Shown: positions 8,228 to 16,778, numbered from the stretch's first letter. The stretch: 43,229 nucleotides of DNA from Erysipelotrichaceae bacterium (GCA_029101345.1 JAQXQU010000104.1:1-43229); one strand, 5' to 3'. Notes: generated by a model from the sequence alone, not told the origin. Program-made: numbers and translations.

Positions 8228-9004
8228 TTAGAAGATCATATTGAAGGCAATGATGAAGATGGAAGTTACTACCATCACAATGCCAACAACTTGATTTAAT
8301 GTCTTGGTGCTTGCCTTATTGGCTAAAACAGCCGCAATTCTTGCCCAAACCAAAGTAAAGAGGACACAGAGGATCAAGGAGCCAAGATCTGGCATGCCGC
8401 CAATGGCAAAATGGGAAATGCCACCAGTCAAAGCAGTAAAAGCCATGATGAAGACTGACGTACCAACTGCCATATGCATCTCATAGCCAAGGAATGAAGT
8501 AAGGACAAATAGAAGCATCATGCCACCACCTGCACCAACAAAGCCACAGATGAAGCCTACCAATACACCGCCAATGATTGCTCTAATGATCCTTTGCTTA
8601 GGGGTCATTTCTGTCATCTGCTGTTTGGTTGCATTATTCGGCTTGATCAGGAACTTTAAGCCTATTATCAGCATGCCAAATTGCGAGAAGGAACCCATGG
8701 TACGATCTGGCAGCATTGATGCAACAAGGGAGCCTGCAACAGTCATTACCAAGACGCTTAATAGAAGAGGCAGGGAATTTTTTACATCAAGATTGCCATG
8801 TTTCTTATATGTATAGGCACTGATGAAACTTGCCAGAACATCAGATGCCAGGCCAATGCCAATGGCCTGATAAGGTGGAAGACCAAGGAAGGTAGCCAGA
8901 ACAGGGCCAATAACGGCTGCTGCTGACATGCCTGCAAAACCGGTACCAATACCGGCGCCTGCTCCGGCAATAAAGCAGACCAATACTTTAATAAAAATGT
9001 TCAT
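8228..9004 (-). CDS. TSUP/TauE-family membrane permease
   Basis: Sulfite/organosulfonate-exporter type membrane protein of 258 aa with about eight helices. The family is marked by two glycine-rich repeats, GAGAGIGTGFAGM near the N-terminus and GFICGFVGAGGGMMLL mid-protein, each starting one half of the molecule. Related proteins export sulfite, sulfoacetate or thiosulfate; the substrate here is unknown. There is no Shine-Dalgarno site. Instead TGC-TATTGT lies exactly 6 nt before the ATG, which suggests a leaderless mRNA. The upstream gene's hairpin terminator abuts this promoter. Confidence 0.87.
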   Translation of the reverse strand: MNIFIKVLVCFIAGAGAGIGTGFAGMSAAAVIGPVLATFLGLPPYQAIGIGLASDVLASFISAYTYKKHGNLDVKNSLPLLLSVLVMTVAGSLVASMLPDRTMGSFSQFGMLIIGLKFLIKPNNATKQQMTEMTPKQRIIRAIIGGVLVGFICGFVGAGGGMMLLFVLTSFLGYEMHMAVGTSVFIMAFTALTGGISHFAIGGMPDLGSLILCVLFTLVWARIAAVLANKASTKTLNQVVGIVMVVTSIFIIAFNMIF

Positions 9005-9010
9005 AAAATA

Positions 9011-9043
9011 ACAATAGCACTATTTTAGCGGGAAATAGTGCTA
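9011..9043 (-). terminator. Terminator after the VanZ/RDD gene
   Basis: On the minus strand TAGCACTATTT pairs with AAATAGTGCTA (11 bp) across a 7-nt loop, followed by TTGTTATTTT. It overlaps the stop codon of the VanZ/RDD gene and the putative -10 of the TSUP gene. Confidence 0.7.
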
Positions 9044-10227
9044 AAAGGTTGCTTAGGTCGATTAGCGACAACAACCCTGATTTTTGAGAAATAGTCCCAA
9101 GGAGTCAGTTTATGTTTCTTATAGATGCCAAAGGTGATGGCGATAACTGCTAGAACAACAGCACCAGTACCAAGAATACCCATCAGCTTTAGGATTGCGG
9201 CATTGTCATACATGAAGAGGATGATGCATATCAGCAGCATGAACATGATCATCATTAGCCCTAAAGGAATCAGGAAGAAAATCAGAAAATATCTGACACA
9301 ATAGTTGAAAATGGATGGTGTCTTGCGCCTATTGTCAGTGGAGATGGCTTTGAGCCTGACGACATATTTGCCAAAGGTTATGCCATTAAAAAGCCTTTGC
9401 AGGATGATGAAGTAGAAGATGAATAGCGGGAAATAATAGGTTTCACCTAAGTCAAAGCAGAAGTGCTTGACAGCTAGTGATTGGATCAAGGTGCCAACGG
9501 CTGATGAAATCAAGCCAATTGAAATGAAGTCAATGGCACTGGCAACAATCTGCCTGAGTACAGTGGCCTTATCACCTTTTCGCCAGGAGATAAGATCAAG
9601 TTCTTCTCTTTTAGGCAGGAAGAATGTAAAGACAGGGGCAATCAGATAGCCAATCAGAGCTCCCAAGGTATTGACCATCAGGTCATTGATATCTGGACAG
9701 CGATAAGGACGAGGATAGATGAACCAAAGGCCAGTCAGCTGAGTTACTTCCAAAAACAATGATGCCAAAAAGCCAAAGAGGACAGTTTTCCTAAGACTAA
9801 AGCCAAAATAATAGCGAAGATAGATGCCTAGAGGTATGGTCATGGCAATATTGGCCACTATCTGGAAGAACATCTTTGATCTTAGATAATCAAGCCAGAT
9901 GGAGATATTGGTCCAGGTAGCAGGGTTTGAAGTCATCCCATAGTAAACTAGGCCCTCCCTAAGATTTGAAAAGGGGATGAAGTTGATGCCAATGGGATCC
10001 ATGGCCAGGACTTCCTGTCTGCTTGGAAGCGGAAGGGCGGTTAATAGAAAGACACAAAGCAGATAGAGGACAAATGAATAGAAGATGATGGTCTTAAGGA
10101 TGGAGATGCCACCATATTTGCGATAATTGGCAATGGTAAATGGCAATGTTATGAACATGCTCACAAAAGGAAAGACCAGCAAAGCTATGGCTATGGAAAA
10201 GATGTAAGGGTTCTTAAGTAATTGCAT
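9025..10227 (-). CDS. VanZ-RDD fusion membrane protein
   Basis: Two-domain integral membrane protein of 400 aa. Residues 1 to about 215 form a VanZ-like domain with four or five helices and the motifs NFIPFSN, a NIAMTIPLGI segment and DINDLMVNTLGALIGY. Residues about 225-390 form an RDD domain, with A-x-x-IDFISIGL and FGKYVVRLKAIS. VanZ relatives raise teicoplanin tolerance in enterococci, but most have no proven role. There is no Shine-Dalgarno site. A TATAAT lies 8 nt before the ATG, so the message may be leaderless or nearly so. Confidence 0.87.
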   Translation of the reverse strand: MQLLKNPYIFSIAIALLVFPFVSMFITLPFTIANYRKYGGISILKTIIFYSFVLYLLCVFLLTALPLPSRQEVLAMDPIGINFIPFSNLREGLVYYGMTSNPATWTNISIWLDYLRSKMFFQIVANIAMTIPLGIYLRYYFGFSLRKTVLFGFLASLFLEVTQLTGLWFIYPRPYRCPDINDLMVNTLGALIGYLIAPVFTFFLPKREELDLISWRKGDKATVLRQIVASAIDFISIGLISSAVGTLIQSLAVKHFCFDLGETYYFPLFIFYFIILQRLFNGITFGKYVVRLKAISTDNRRKTPSIFNYCVRYFLIFFLIPLGLMMIMFMLLICIILFMYDNAAILKLMGILGTGAVVLAVIAITFGIYKKHKLTPWDYFSKIRVVVANRPKQPFSTISR

Positions 10228-10305
10228 ACAATCAAATTATAGCTTGCAAGAACACCAAAACATCTTACACTTTTGTAATAGTTGATTTGTCAAATTAAGA
10301 TAGAT

Positions 10306-10328
10306 AAAAAAGGCACATTAACTGTGCC
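10306..10328 (-). terminator. Terminator after the DUF4143 ATPase gene
   Basis: On the minus strand GGCACA, loop GTTAA, TGTGCC, then TTTTTT. It lies 8 nt after the stop of the ATPase gene. Confidence 0.85.
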
Positions 10329-10335
10329 TGATAGA

Positions 10336-11592
10336 TTAGAGATTAAGGGAATTCTGTTCAAGAAGGAATTCCTCAAGGGATATGATCAGAATGCCATTTT
10401 CATCCCAATATGATTTGAAATAATCGTTGATAACAGCAATTTTCTTGAATGAACCTGGAACATCCAGAAGACTGTGATATTCATTGATGCCATGCTGGCC
10501 ACCAGGAATCCTATCCATTACCTGGATGTAGTACTCTCTGCTTCCTTGGCGGGCAATGAAATCCACTTCCTTGTTCTTTTTGACATAGCTTCCTTCCTTG
10601 TTCTTCTCTCTTGTTTCAATCATGCCGATATCAACAGCATAACCTCTTTTTCGCAGTTCGTTATAGATGACAGTTTCAATGCCAAAGCCCTTGTCCATTT
10701 GCCGGAAGTTGATCCGGGCATTGCGAAGGCCAACATCTTCGGGATAGCATTTGAAAGGAGTAGTCAGATAATTCTTGCCTTTGATGTCAAATCTTTTTGC
10801 TATTTCAAATAGAAAAGCATCTTCAACATAATTGATATATTGGAAAATGGTATCGTTTGCTAATTTGAAATGCTTTTCAACTTGCAAGGTACCAGATAGA
10901 CTGTTGGGATTGACTAAAGAACCCGTAGTTGAGCATAAAACATCAAACAGAGCACTGAATTCTTCTGTTAAGCGAATATTGTTTCTTTCAATGACATCAC
11001 TAAGATAAGTGCGATCAATCAAGTTGCTAAGATAAGTCATCTTTTCCGACTCATCCTTTTCATTAAGCAGATAAGGCATCCCTCCATAGGCAAGATAATC
11101 ATTTAAGGCAAAATGCTTATCACCATCATAGACTTCATAGAATTCGGCATATGAAAGGGGATGGACACGGATTTCAACACCACGGTCCTTGAAATTGGTG
11201 GAAATGTCCTTGGAAAGAAATCTGGAATTGCTGCCAGTAATATAAACATCGTAGTTTGGATGGTTATTCAAGGAGATGATGGTTCCTTCAAAGTCTTTGA
11301 CCATTTGGACTTCATCAATAATGATATAGTATTGGCTGTTTTCGTCATTGGCCTTTTCTTCAATATATTCCCTTAGGCAAGCTTTGTCCCTTTGCTTTTC
11401 AAAACGGTCATCATCAAGTTCGACAATTATGATCTGATCTTTTCTGACACCTGATGCCAAAAGATGATCACAAAAGAGCTTCTTTAGCAAAAAGCTCTTT
11501 CCGCATCTTCTGATACCAGTAATTATCTTGATATAGGGGTAGTGTTTCTTATTGATCAGCTTATTAAGATAATAGTCTCTTTTTGCTAGCAT
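10336..11592 (-). CDS. AAA-type ATPase with DUF4143 domain
   Basis: Prokaryotic AAA+ ATPase of 418 aa. Walker A is GIRRCGKS (about 26-33), Walker B is YYIIIDEVQM, and sensor-1-like DVYITGSNSRFLS follows. The C-terminal half is the DUF4143 domain with a restriction-endonuclease-like core: the VDFIAR and YYIQVMD strands match the PD-(D/E)XK pattern (E-VDF, Q). Family members are scattered in gut bacteria and their role is unsettled; toxin-antitoxin or defence functions have been suggested. It stands alone with its own TAGGAGA site and an AT-rich upstream region (about 11600-11715), which may point to transfer. Confidence 0.88.
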   Translation of the reverse strand: MLAKRDYYLNKLINKKHYPYIKIITGIRRCGKSFLLKKLFCDHLLASGVRKDQIIIVELDDDRFEKQRDKACLREYIEEKANDENSQYYIIIDEVQMVKDFEGTIISLNNHPNYDVYITGSNSRFLSKDISTNFKDRGVEIRVHPLSYAEFYEVYDGDKHFALNDYLAYGGMPYLLNEKDESEKMTYLSNLIDRTYLSDVIERNNIRLTEEFSALFDVLCSTTGSLVNPNSLSGTLQVEKHFKLANDTIFQYINYVEDAFLFEIAKRFDIKGKNYLTTPFKCYPEDVGLRNARINFRQMDKGFGIETVIYNELRKRGYAVDIGMIETREKNKEGSYVKKNKEVDFIARQGSREYYIQVMDRIPGGQHGINEYHSLLDVPGSFKKIAVINDYFKSYWDENGILIISLEEFLLEQNSLNL

Positions 11593-11733
11593 TATTGTCT
11601 CCTATCTGAAATTAATGGCATAATTGTCATAAATTTCAACTAATAATATTATACATGATTGCTAAATAATAATAAATATTTGAATTAATTATACATTATG
11701 TACCTAAATTTCAAATAGAATCCTAGGCAAATT

Positions 11734-11757
11734 AAAACCACCACAGTTGTGGTGGTT
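11734..11757 (-). terminator. Terminator after the aldo/keto reductase operon
   Basis: AACCACCAC and GTGGTGGTT pair around a short loop and are followed on the minus strand by TTTT. It lies just after the aldo/keto reductase stop. The AT-rich stretch 11600-11733 also holds the DUF4143 gene's promoter region, with a TATAAT on the minus strand at 11648-11653. Confidence 0.75.
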
Positions 11758-11764
11758 AGGATTG

Positions 11765-12874
11765 TTATTGCTTAGCTTCGACCTCTTCAGCAATGATTTC
11801 AAGCCATTTTCTGATTTCCAGCTGTTGTGGGCATGCGCCTTCACAGGCACCACATTTGAGGCATTCTGATGGCTTGGCATAATCACTGACAGCTGCTCCA
11901 TAGGCACTGGCTGAAATACGATTGAACTTCTTGTAATTATTATAGACTTCAAAGAGATTTGGAATGGCCATATTGATAGGGCAGACTTCCATGCAGTATC
12001 TGCACTTGGTACATGGAATGGTTACAGCTGCCCTAAGGATTTCTGCTGCTGCCAAAACTGTACTTCTCTCTTTATCATTTAATGGCTTGAAGGCTGCATC
12101 ATTCATATAAGAGACATTATCTTCAACCTGCTGAGTATTTGACATGCCAGAAAGGACCATGTAGACATTTGGCAAAGAAGCCGCAAATCTGACAGCAAAT
12201 GAAGCCTGGGATACCGTATCATCAAGCTCTTTTAAGAGTTTGCCGGCATCATCCATGATATTAGCCAAGGAACCACCCTTGACTGGCTCCATGACAATGA
12301 CTGGCTTATTGTATTTGACACAGACTTCATAGTTCTTTCTGGACTGGACATTTTCGTCTTCCCAGTCAAGATAGTTGAGCTGAATCTGGACATATTCGAA
12401 TTCTGGATGTTCACTTAGGATGTTTTCAAGCATTTCTGCATTATCATGGAAAGAAAAACCGAGGTGCTTGATCTTGCCAGCTTCTTTCATCTCTTTGATA
12501 AAGGCAAAAGCTTCAGCATTGAGGGCTTTTGGGAGTGTATTGCGATTGAGATTATGGAGCCAGTAGTAGTCAAAGTATTCAACGCCACATCTTTCAAGCT
12601 GTTCATTGAAGATTCTTGCACAGTCGTCTTTGCAAGTCAGATGGTGACAAGGCAGCTTATCAGTAATCGTATAGGAGTCTCTTGGAAAGCGTTTGACAAC
12701 CGCCTCCCTGAAAGCTTCTTCGGATTTGCCGTTATGGTACATGTAGGCTGTATCAAAATAAGTACCACCCGCAGCTCTGAAGATATCGACCTGTTTCTTG
12801 AACTGTTCGATATCAATGTTTTCAGATACGCCGCCAATTAAGGGAAGGCGCATTAGACCAAAACCAAGTTTCAT
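11765..12874 (-). CDS. Aldo/keto reductase with two 4Fe-4S clusters
   Basis: NAD(P)H-type oxidoreductase of 369 aa. The TIM-barrel domain (about 1-270) carries the family residues: YFDTAYMYHNGKSEE (Asp and Tyr), the Lys of TITDKLP and the His of YFDYYWLHNL. The C-terminal part has a ferredoxin module with CTKCRYCMEVCP and CLKCGACEGACP, enough for two 4Fe-4S clusters. This fused form is common in strict anaerobes, where ferredoxin may be the electron partner. The substrate is unknown. It has a strong AAGGAGG site and lies 14 nt after the phosphodiesterase gene, so the two are probably cotranscribed. Confidence 0.9.
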   Translation of the reverse strand: MKLGFGLMRLPLIGGVSENIDIEQFKKQVDIFRAAGGTYFDTAYMYHNGKSEEAFREAVVKRFPRDSYTITDKLPCHHLTCKDDCARIFNEQLERCGVEYFDYYWLHNLNRNTLPKALNAEAFAFIKEMKEAGKIKHLGFSFHDNAEMLENILSEHPEFEYVQIQLNYLDWEDENVQSRKNYEVCVKYNKPVIVMEPVKGGSLANIMDDAGKLLKELDDTVSQASFAVRFAASLPNVYMVLSGMSNTQQVEDNVSYMNDAAFKPLNDKERSTVLAAAEILRAAVTIPCTKCRYCMEVCPINMAIPNLFEVYNNYKKFNRISASAYGAAVSDYAKPSECLKCGACEGACPQQLEIRKWLEIIAEEVEAKQ

Positions 12875-12888
12875 TTTAATATTCCTCC

Positions 12889-13431
12889 TTATAACTTGAA
12901 AGACTGGTAAATTCTATTGTCTAAATCATGATATTCAATATTGTTTTCATCAATGATCATGAATGAATGTGGGGAATTCTCCTTAGGAATGGAAACAGAG
13001 CCTGGATTGAGATAAAGCTTGCTTCCGACTCTTTCATAGAGAGGGACATGAGTATGTCCATAGATCATGACATCATAGTATTCATTGGTATTGGGATTAT
13101 TGATGTTGCTATGATGGCCATGGGTAAGGAAGATGAAATTGTCGTTGATGGATAAGAAGAGCCTTTCATGCATGATGGCATTATCTAAGACCATGGAATC
13201 AACTTCAGCATCGCAATTGCCTTTGATGAAGGTAATGTTGTTAAGATGGGGTTTTAGCATTCTGATGACTTCCTTGGGATTATAGTTTTCTGGCAGATCA
13301 TTGCGAGGACCATGATAAAGGATATCGCCTAAAAGGATGATCTGGTCAGGTGCTTCCTGATTGATGATATCAATTAGCTTTTGGGTGCATGATGCTGAAC
13401 CATGAAGGTCAGATGCAATCAGGTATTTCAT
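12889..13431 (-). CDS. YfcE-like metallophosphodiesterase
   Basis: Calcineurin-like phosphoesterase of 180 aa with all five metal-site motifs: DLHGS, GDILYHGPRN, GNCD, THGHHSN and YGHTHVP. The YfcE/MJ0936 group hydrolyses phosphodiesters with two metal ions; its physiological substrate is not known. There is no Shine-Dalgarno site. TATAAT lies exactly 6 nt before the ATG and predicts a leaderless transcript. The FNT gene's terminator sits immediately upstream, so this gene and the reductase after it form their own transcription unit. Confidence 0.9.
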   Translation of the reverse strand: MKYLIASDLHGSASCTQKLIDIINQEAPDQIILLGDILYHGPRNDLPENYNPKEVIRMLKPHLNNITFIKGNCDAEVDSMVLDNAIMHERLFLSINDNFIFLTHGHHSNINNPNTNEYYDVMIYGHTHVPLYERVGSKLYLNPGSVSIPKENSPHSFMIIDENNIEYHDLDNRIYQSFKL

Positions 13432-13443
13432 AATTCAATTATA
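13432..13443 (-). promoter_or_regulatory. -10 element of a leaderless promoter (phosphodiesterase)
   Basis: TATAAT at 13443-13438 on the minus strand, then 6 nt, then the ATG at 13431. Initiation 6-7 nt after the -10 would place +1 at the start codon. Confidence 0.6.
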
Positions 13444-13458
13444 AAATATCAGAGTAGG

Positions 13459-13482
13459 AAAAAAGTGCATTCCATGCACTTT
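13459..13482 (-). terminator. Terminator of the pgmB-FNT operon
   Basis: AAAGTGCAT, loop GGA, ATGCACTTT, extending into TTTTTT on the minus strand. It overlaps the FNT stop codon. Confidence 0.85.
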
Positions 13483-14107
13483 ATTTCAATCTTTCAAGTA
13501 TTGGTATCAAAAGCCCGCCTGCTATATTGCCAAGAGTTATTATCAAGAGGATAAAGATTACCTTGTCACTCCAGATATTGGCCATGCCAAAGTAGAACAT
13601 ATCAGCTACACAATGCTCAAAGCCTGCCAGGATAAAGCCGGCAACACAGAAGACAAGACCAAGATACTTGCCAAATTCATGATTGTTCTTCTTAAAGCCA
13701 TCAACGGCAATATACATGAGGATATTGCAGAAGATGCCAAGAATGAATAAGGACAGATAATTGTCATTTAGCTTGGCATTGCAGATGATTGTCGCTTTTT
13801 CTATAAAAGCAGGTGCTAATCTTGTCATTCTCAGGGAATAGGCCACTGCATTAGTGCCTATCAGGTTGCCAACCCAAATGGCAATCAGTTCAAAGATGTA
13901 GTGGAGGTCATTATCCAACAGATAGCCAACTCTGCCGGTAAATAGTCCTAATTGCCTCGTACAGATGGTAAAGAGCCCTAGCGAAAAGAAGACAGAGCCA
14001 ATGACTTTATTTTCGATTGCCAGAAAGAAGGCACCGCCAATGCCAATGCAAATGCCACCAAGAATGCCATTGACAAGCATTCTCAGATTCTTGAGATTAG
14101 AGAACAT
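13481..14107 (-). CDS. Formate/nitrite transporter family channel
   Basis: FocA/NirC-type pentameric channel, 208 aa and so shorter than the usual 250-280 aa. Six hydrophobic segments are seen. The family's central-His segment is present as GFEHCVADMFYF and the LFTGRVGYLL loop is recognisable. In a fermenter it most likely exports formate. The ATG lies inside the last codons of pgmB, an 11-bp overlap, with AAGGAT serving as ribosome site, so translation is coupled to pgmB. Confidence 0.87.
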   Translation of the reverse strand: MFSNLKNLRMLVNGILGGICIGIGGAFFLAIENKVIGSVFFSLGLFTICTRQLGLFTGRVGYLLDNDLHYIFELIAIWVGNLIGTNAVAYSLRMTRLAPAFIEKATIICNAKLNDNYLSLFILGIFCNILMYIAVDGFKKNNHEFGKYLGLVFCVAGFILAGFEHCVADMFYFGMANIWSDKVIFILLIITLGNIAGGLLIPILERLK

Positions 14108-14726
14108 TCAAAAGATCCTTGAAGCTGTCAAGCTTATAAGTCACTTCCTGATGTTCCCTGGCTTCACCAAGACCGGCTGACTTAAAACCACCACGATAAG
14201 CTGCCTCAATGCCGGCTAAGGCATCTTCAACAACCAGACAGTCTGCAGGCTTTTCATTAAGATATTCTGCAGCTTTTAGGAATACTTCGGGATCAGGCTT
14301 GGAATTGGTGATATTGGTACCATCAGAGATGGCATCGAAGAAGCAGCCAAGTCCAATCTGTTTGAGGATAGTCTTGGTATTTTTCGAAGAAGAGCCAATT
14401 GCCAGCTTATAGCCTCTGTTTCTTAAGGCAATCAAGGTCTCTCTTACTTCATCACTTAAGTCATTTTCTGACATATTGGCCAGAAGTGTGACATAGTAGT
14501 CATTCTTGTATTTGGCCAGTTCTTCCTTTTCTTCCTGACTATATTTCCTATTGGCTCTTTCCAGAATGATTTCCAGCGAAGCCATGCGGGAAACGCCTCT
14601 TAAGCGGTTGTTAATGGTCTCATCAAAATAGACGCCGATATTATCGGCCATTTTTTTCCATGCCAAATAATGGTATTTGTCAGTAAAGCAGATGACACCG
14701 TCCAGATCAAATATTACTGCTTTCAT
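14097..14726 (-). CDS. pgmB: Beta-phosphoglucomutase
   Basis: HAD-superfamily mutase that interconverts beta-glucose 1-phosphate and glucose 6-phosphate after maltose or trehalose phosphorolysis. The nucleophile motif is VIFDLDGVICFT (D8, D10), followed by a helical cap with RLRGVSRMASLEIIL, typical of PgmB. Further motifs are the Ser of GSSSKN, the Lys of NSKPDPE and VVEDALAGIEAA. At 209 aa it is the right length. AGGAGGA precedes the ATG. Close HAD phosphatases cannot be fully excluded. Confidence 0.88.
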   Translation of the reverse strand: MKAVIFDLDGVICFTDKYHYLAWKKMADNIGVYFDETINNRLRGVSRMASLEIILERANRKYSQEEKEELAKYKNDYYVTLLANMSENDLSDEVRETLIALRNRGYKLAIGSSSKNTKTILKQIGLGCFFDAISDGTNITNSKPDPEVFLKAAEYLNEKPADCLVVEDALAGIEAAYRGGFKSAGLGEAREHQEVTYKLDSFKDLLNVL

Positions 14727-14748
14727 AATTGTTCCTCCTGCTTATTAG

Positions 14749-14776
14749 ATTATAGCAGATTAGTTGATGTTATAAT
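14749..14776. promoter_or_regulatory. Divergent extended -10 promoters
   Basis: On the minus strand TGC-TATAAT (-10 at 14754-14749) drives pgmB. On the plus strand TGT-TATAAT (14768-14776) drives the small gene at 14799. The two -10 boxes are about 20 bp apart and fire outward, so polymerases could compete. Confidence 0.65.
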
Positions 14777-14798
14777 TTTGGAAAAAGGGGCAATGATT

Positions 14799-15236
14799 AT
14801 GGCAATCAAGGATTTGTTTGAAGTTACTTCCAAAGAGGAAAGAGAAGAAAGAAGCAGGAACTTTGAAAGAAAGATCTTTCCTTTTGGCGATAGGCAAAGA
14901 AAGTGGGCAACCAGTATGCTCAATGATAATATCAAGTCCAGGATTTCTGATAATGAGAAGCTCTATCATTTCATAAATATCAAATCCATCAAGCTTGAAG
15001 AATCTGCCATCAGTAAGGAAAAGGCCTTGGACAAGTGGTGCAAAGGCTTCTTGAAGAAGACGCTTGCTGATAGCGATGTCGCCTTTCTGTTTGCCATGGC
15101 TGAGCTTGATATCATTTCAAGCAAGGAAGATGAATTCCCTGATCTTGCAAGCATCCTTGCACTAGCAAGAGAATATGAAACAAGCCTTCTTCCTGAACTT
15201 AAGCAACGGTGCAAAAAGAAATACATCTTCTTTTAA
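14799..15236 (+). CDS. Hypothetical helical protein
   Basis: I do not recognise this 145-aa protein. It is charged, predicted all-helical and soluble, begins MAIKDLFEVTSKEEREERSR, and ends with a basic KKKYIFF tail. There is no signal peptide, membrane segment or cysteine cluster. I prefer the ATG at 14799, 8 nt after AAAAAGGGG; an ATG at 14793 would be too close to that site. It has its own extended -10 promoter and a terminator right after the stop, so it is monocistronic. It could be lineage-specific. Confidence 0.7.
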   Translation: MAIKDLFEVTSKEEREERSRNFERKIFPFGDRQRKWATSMLNDNIKSRISDNEKLYHFINIKSIKLEESAISKEKALDKWCKGFLKKTLADSDVAFLFAMAELDIISSKEDEFPDLASILALAREYETSLLPELKQRCKKKYIFF

Positions 15237-15254
15237 AAGGCCAAGGCCTTTTTT
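15235..15254 (+). terminator. Terminator overlapping the stop of the hypothetical gene
   Basis: AAAAGGC, short loop, GCCTTTTTT. The T run ends 2 nt before the -10 region of dtd. Confidence 0.75.
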
Positions 15255-15262
15255 GCTAGAAT
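15254..15262 (+). promoter_or_regulatory. Extended -10 of leaderless dtd promoter
   Basis: TGC-TAGAAT, with the hexamer at 15257-15262, then 6 nt (TTAATT), then ATG at 15269. There is no Shine-Dalgarno site and no good -35 because the terminator occupies that place. Confidence 0.65.
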
Positions 15263-15268
15263 TTAATT

Positions 15269-15721
15269 ATGAGATTGATTGTACAGTTAGTTAAGGAATC
15301 ATCATGTACCATTGATGGCAGGATTACTGGCGCTATAAATAAGGGTTTTATGGTTCTAGTGGGTTTTGGACCTGATGATAATGAAGAGATAACCCGAAAG
15401 ATGGCAGAGAAGATGGTCAAGTTGAGGATCTTTGGTGATAATGAAGGAAAGATGAATCTCTCTTTGAAGGATGTTGATGGTGCCATCCTTTCAATATCCC
15501 AGTTTACTTTATATGCTGATTGCAAAAAGGGCAATCGGCCATCATTCAGTGGAGCTATGGAGCCAAACAAGGCCAAAGAGCTCTATCTTTACTTCAATGA
15601 ATATCTAAGAAGCCTTGGCTATCAGGTTGAAGAAGGCATCTTTGGGGCAGATATGAAAATAGCATTAGTCAATGATGGACCAGTCACCATCATTCTTGAT
15701 TCAAAGGAGGTAATTCGATGA
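15269..15721 (+). CDS. dtd: D-aminoacyl-tRNA deacylase
   Basis: Removes D-amino acids (and glycine wrongly attached to tRNA-Ala) from tRNAs, which protects translation. It begins MRLIVQLVKESSCTIDG, contains the signature SQFTLYADCKKGNRPSF (family S-Q-F-T-L) and ends with GADMKIALVNDGPVTIILDS, whose NDGPVT carries the Gly-cisPro-like motif region. At 150 aa it is full length. The mRNA is predicted leaderless. Its last codons overlap the folD start by 4 bp, with an AAAGGAGG ribosome site for folD inside dtd. Confidence 0.93.
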   Translation: MRLIVQLVKESSCTIDGRITGAINKGFMVLVGFGPDDNEEITRKMAEKMVKLRIFGDNEGKMNLSLKDVDGAILSISQFTLYADCKKGNRPSFSGAMEPNKAKELYLYFNEYLRSLGYQVEEGIFGADMKIALVNDGPVTIILDSKEVIR

Positions 15722-16554
15722 AGATCATCTATGGTTCGGAATTATCAAAGGAAATGAAAGAGGCAATGGCCAACGAGGTCAAGACCCTTGACCGCAAGCC
15801 TTGTCTGGCTGTTCTTTTAGTTGGGGATAATCCGGCATCAGTTTCCTATGTCAAAGGCAAAAACAAGGCCTGTCTGGAAGTGGGCTTTGACTATCGGCAG
15901 ATTGATTTAAGCGAAGATGCCAGCGAGATGGAAGTCATTGATGTTATCAAGAGCCTGAATGAAGATGATTTTGTTGATGGCATACTGGTTCAGCTTCCTT
16001 TGCCAAAGCACATCAATGAACAAAGAGTCATCAATTCCATTGATCCCGGCAAGGATGTCGATGGACTTCATCCTGTCAATTTTGGAAGATTATTCGCAGG
16101 GCTTGATGCCTTTTATCCATGCACGCCTTTGGGCATCATTGAATTATTGAAGAAGATGGAAGTTGATCTGGAAGGCAAGAATGTTGTTGTCGTTGGCCGT
16201 TCAAATCTTGTAGGTTTGCCAGTATCAAGACTCCTGTTAAAGCAGAATGCAACAGTTACCATCTGTCATTCAAGAACCAAGGATCTTGCAAGAATTACAA
16301 GAGAAGCTGATGTCCTGGTAGCAGCGATTGGCAAGCCAAGATTCTTTACAGAAGAATATATCAAGGATGGTGCCTATGTCATTGATGTTGGTGTCAATCG
16401 GGTTGATGGCAAACTGTGTGGTGATGTTGACTTTGATAATGTCAAAGACAAATGTGCAGCTATTACACCAGTACCTAAGGGCTGTGGTCCAATGACCATT
16501 ACCATGTTGCTGGAAAATACAATGAAATCCTATCGGATGCGGAGTAGCAAATGA
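15718..16554 (+). CDS. folD: Methylenetetrahydrofolate dehydrogenase/cyclohydrolase
   Basis: Bifunctional enzyme that oxidises 5,10-methylene-THF to methenyl-THF and hydrolyses it to 10-formyl-THF, feeding purine and formyl-Met synthesis. It shows the substrate-site Tyr/Lys block SYVKGKNKACLEVG, the VQLPLPKHI motif, the D-V-D-G motif in PGKDVDGLHP, the nucleotide-binding VVGRSNLVGLPVSRLLL, and PVPKGCGPMTITMLLENT near the end. At 278 aa it is typical. It overlaps dtd upstream and the DUF951 gene downstream, so the three form one operon. Confidence 0.95.
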   Translation: MKIIYGSELSKEMKEAMANEVKTLDRKPCLAVLLVGDNPASVSYVKGKNKACLEVGFDYRQIDLSEDASEMEVIDVIKSLNEDDFVDGILVQLPLPKHINEQRVINSIDPGKDVDGLHPVNFGRLFAGLDAFYPCTPLGIIELLKKMEVDLEGKNVVVVGRSNLVGLPVSRLLLKQNATVTICHSRTKDLARITREADVLVAAIGKPRFFTEEYIKDGAYVIDVGVNRVDGKLCGDVDFDNVKDKCAAITPVPKGCGPMTITMLLENTMKSYRMRSSK

Positions 16555-16754
16555 TTGAGAATTATGATTTGAATGATATTGTCCAGATGAAAAAGGACCA
16601 TCCTTGCAAGAAATCGCATTTCTGGAAAATAACAAGAATGGGAGCTGATATCAAGATCAAATGTGAGGGCTGTGGTTCTATCGTCATGATGGAAAGAAGA
16701 GAATTTGAGCGTAAATGCAAAAAGCTCATCAGGAAAGCAGATGAGATCATATAA
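16551..16754 (+). CDS. DUF951 zinc-ribbon-like small protein
   Basis: Protein of 67 aa in the conserved DUF951 family found across Bacillota. It carries the hallmark DIVQMKKDHPCKKSHFWKI, RMGADIKIKCEGCGSIVMM and a basic C-terminal helix. The Cys at HPC and the CEGC pair could bind zinc. Its function is unknown; the small beta-barrel pattern recalls nucleic-acid-binding folds. The start overlaps the folD stop by 4 bp with a GGAG site. The dehydrogenase gene follows after 24 nt. Confidence 0.85.
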   Translation: MIENYDLNDIVQMKKDHPCKKSHFWKITRMGADIKIKCEGCGSIVMMERREFERKCKKLIRKADEII

Positions 16755-16778
16755 TTGAAGGAAAAGAGGAGAAAAACA

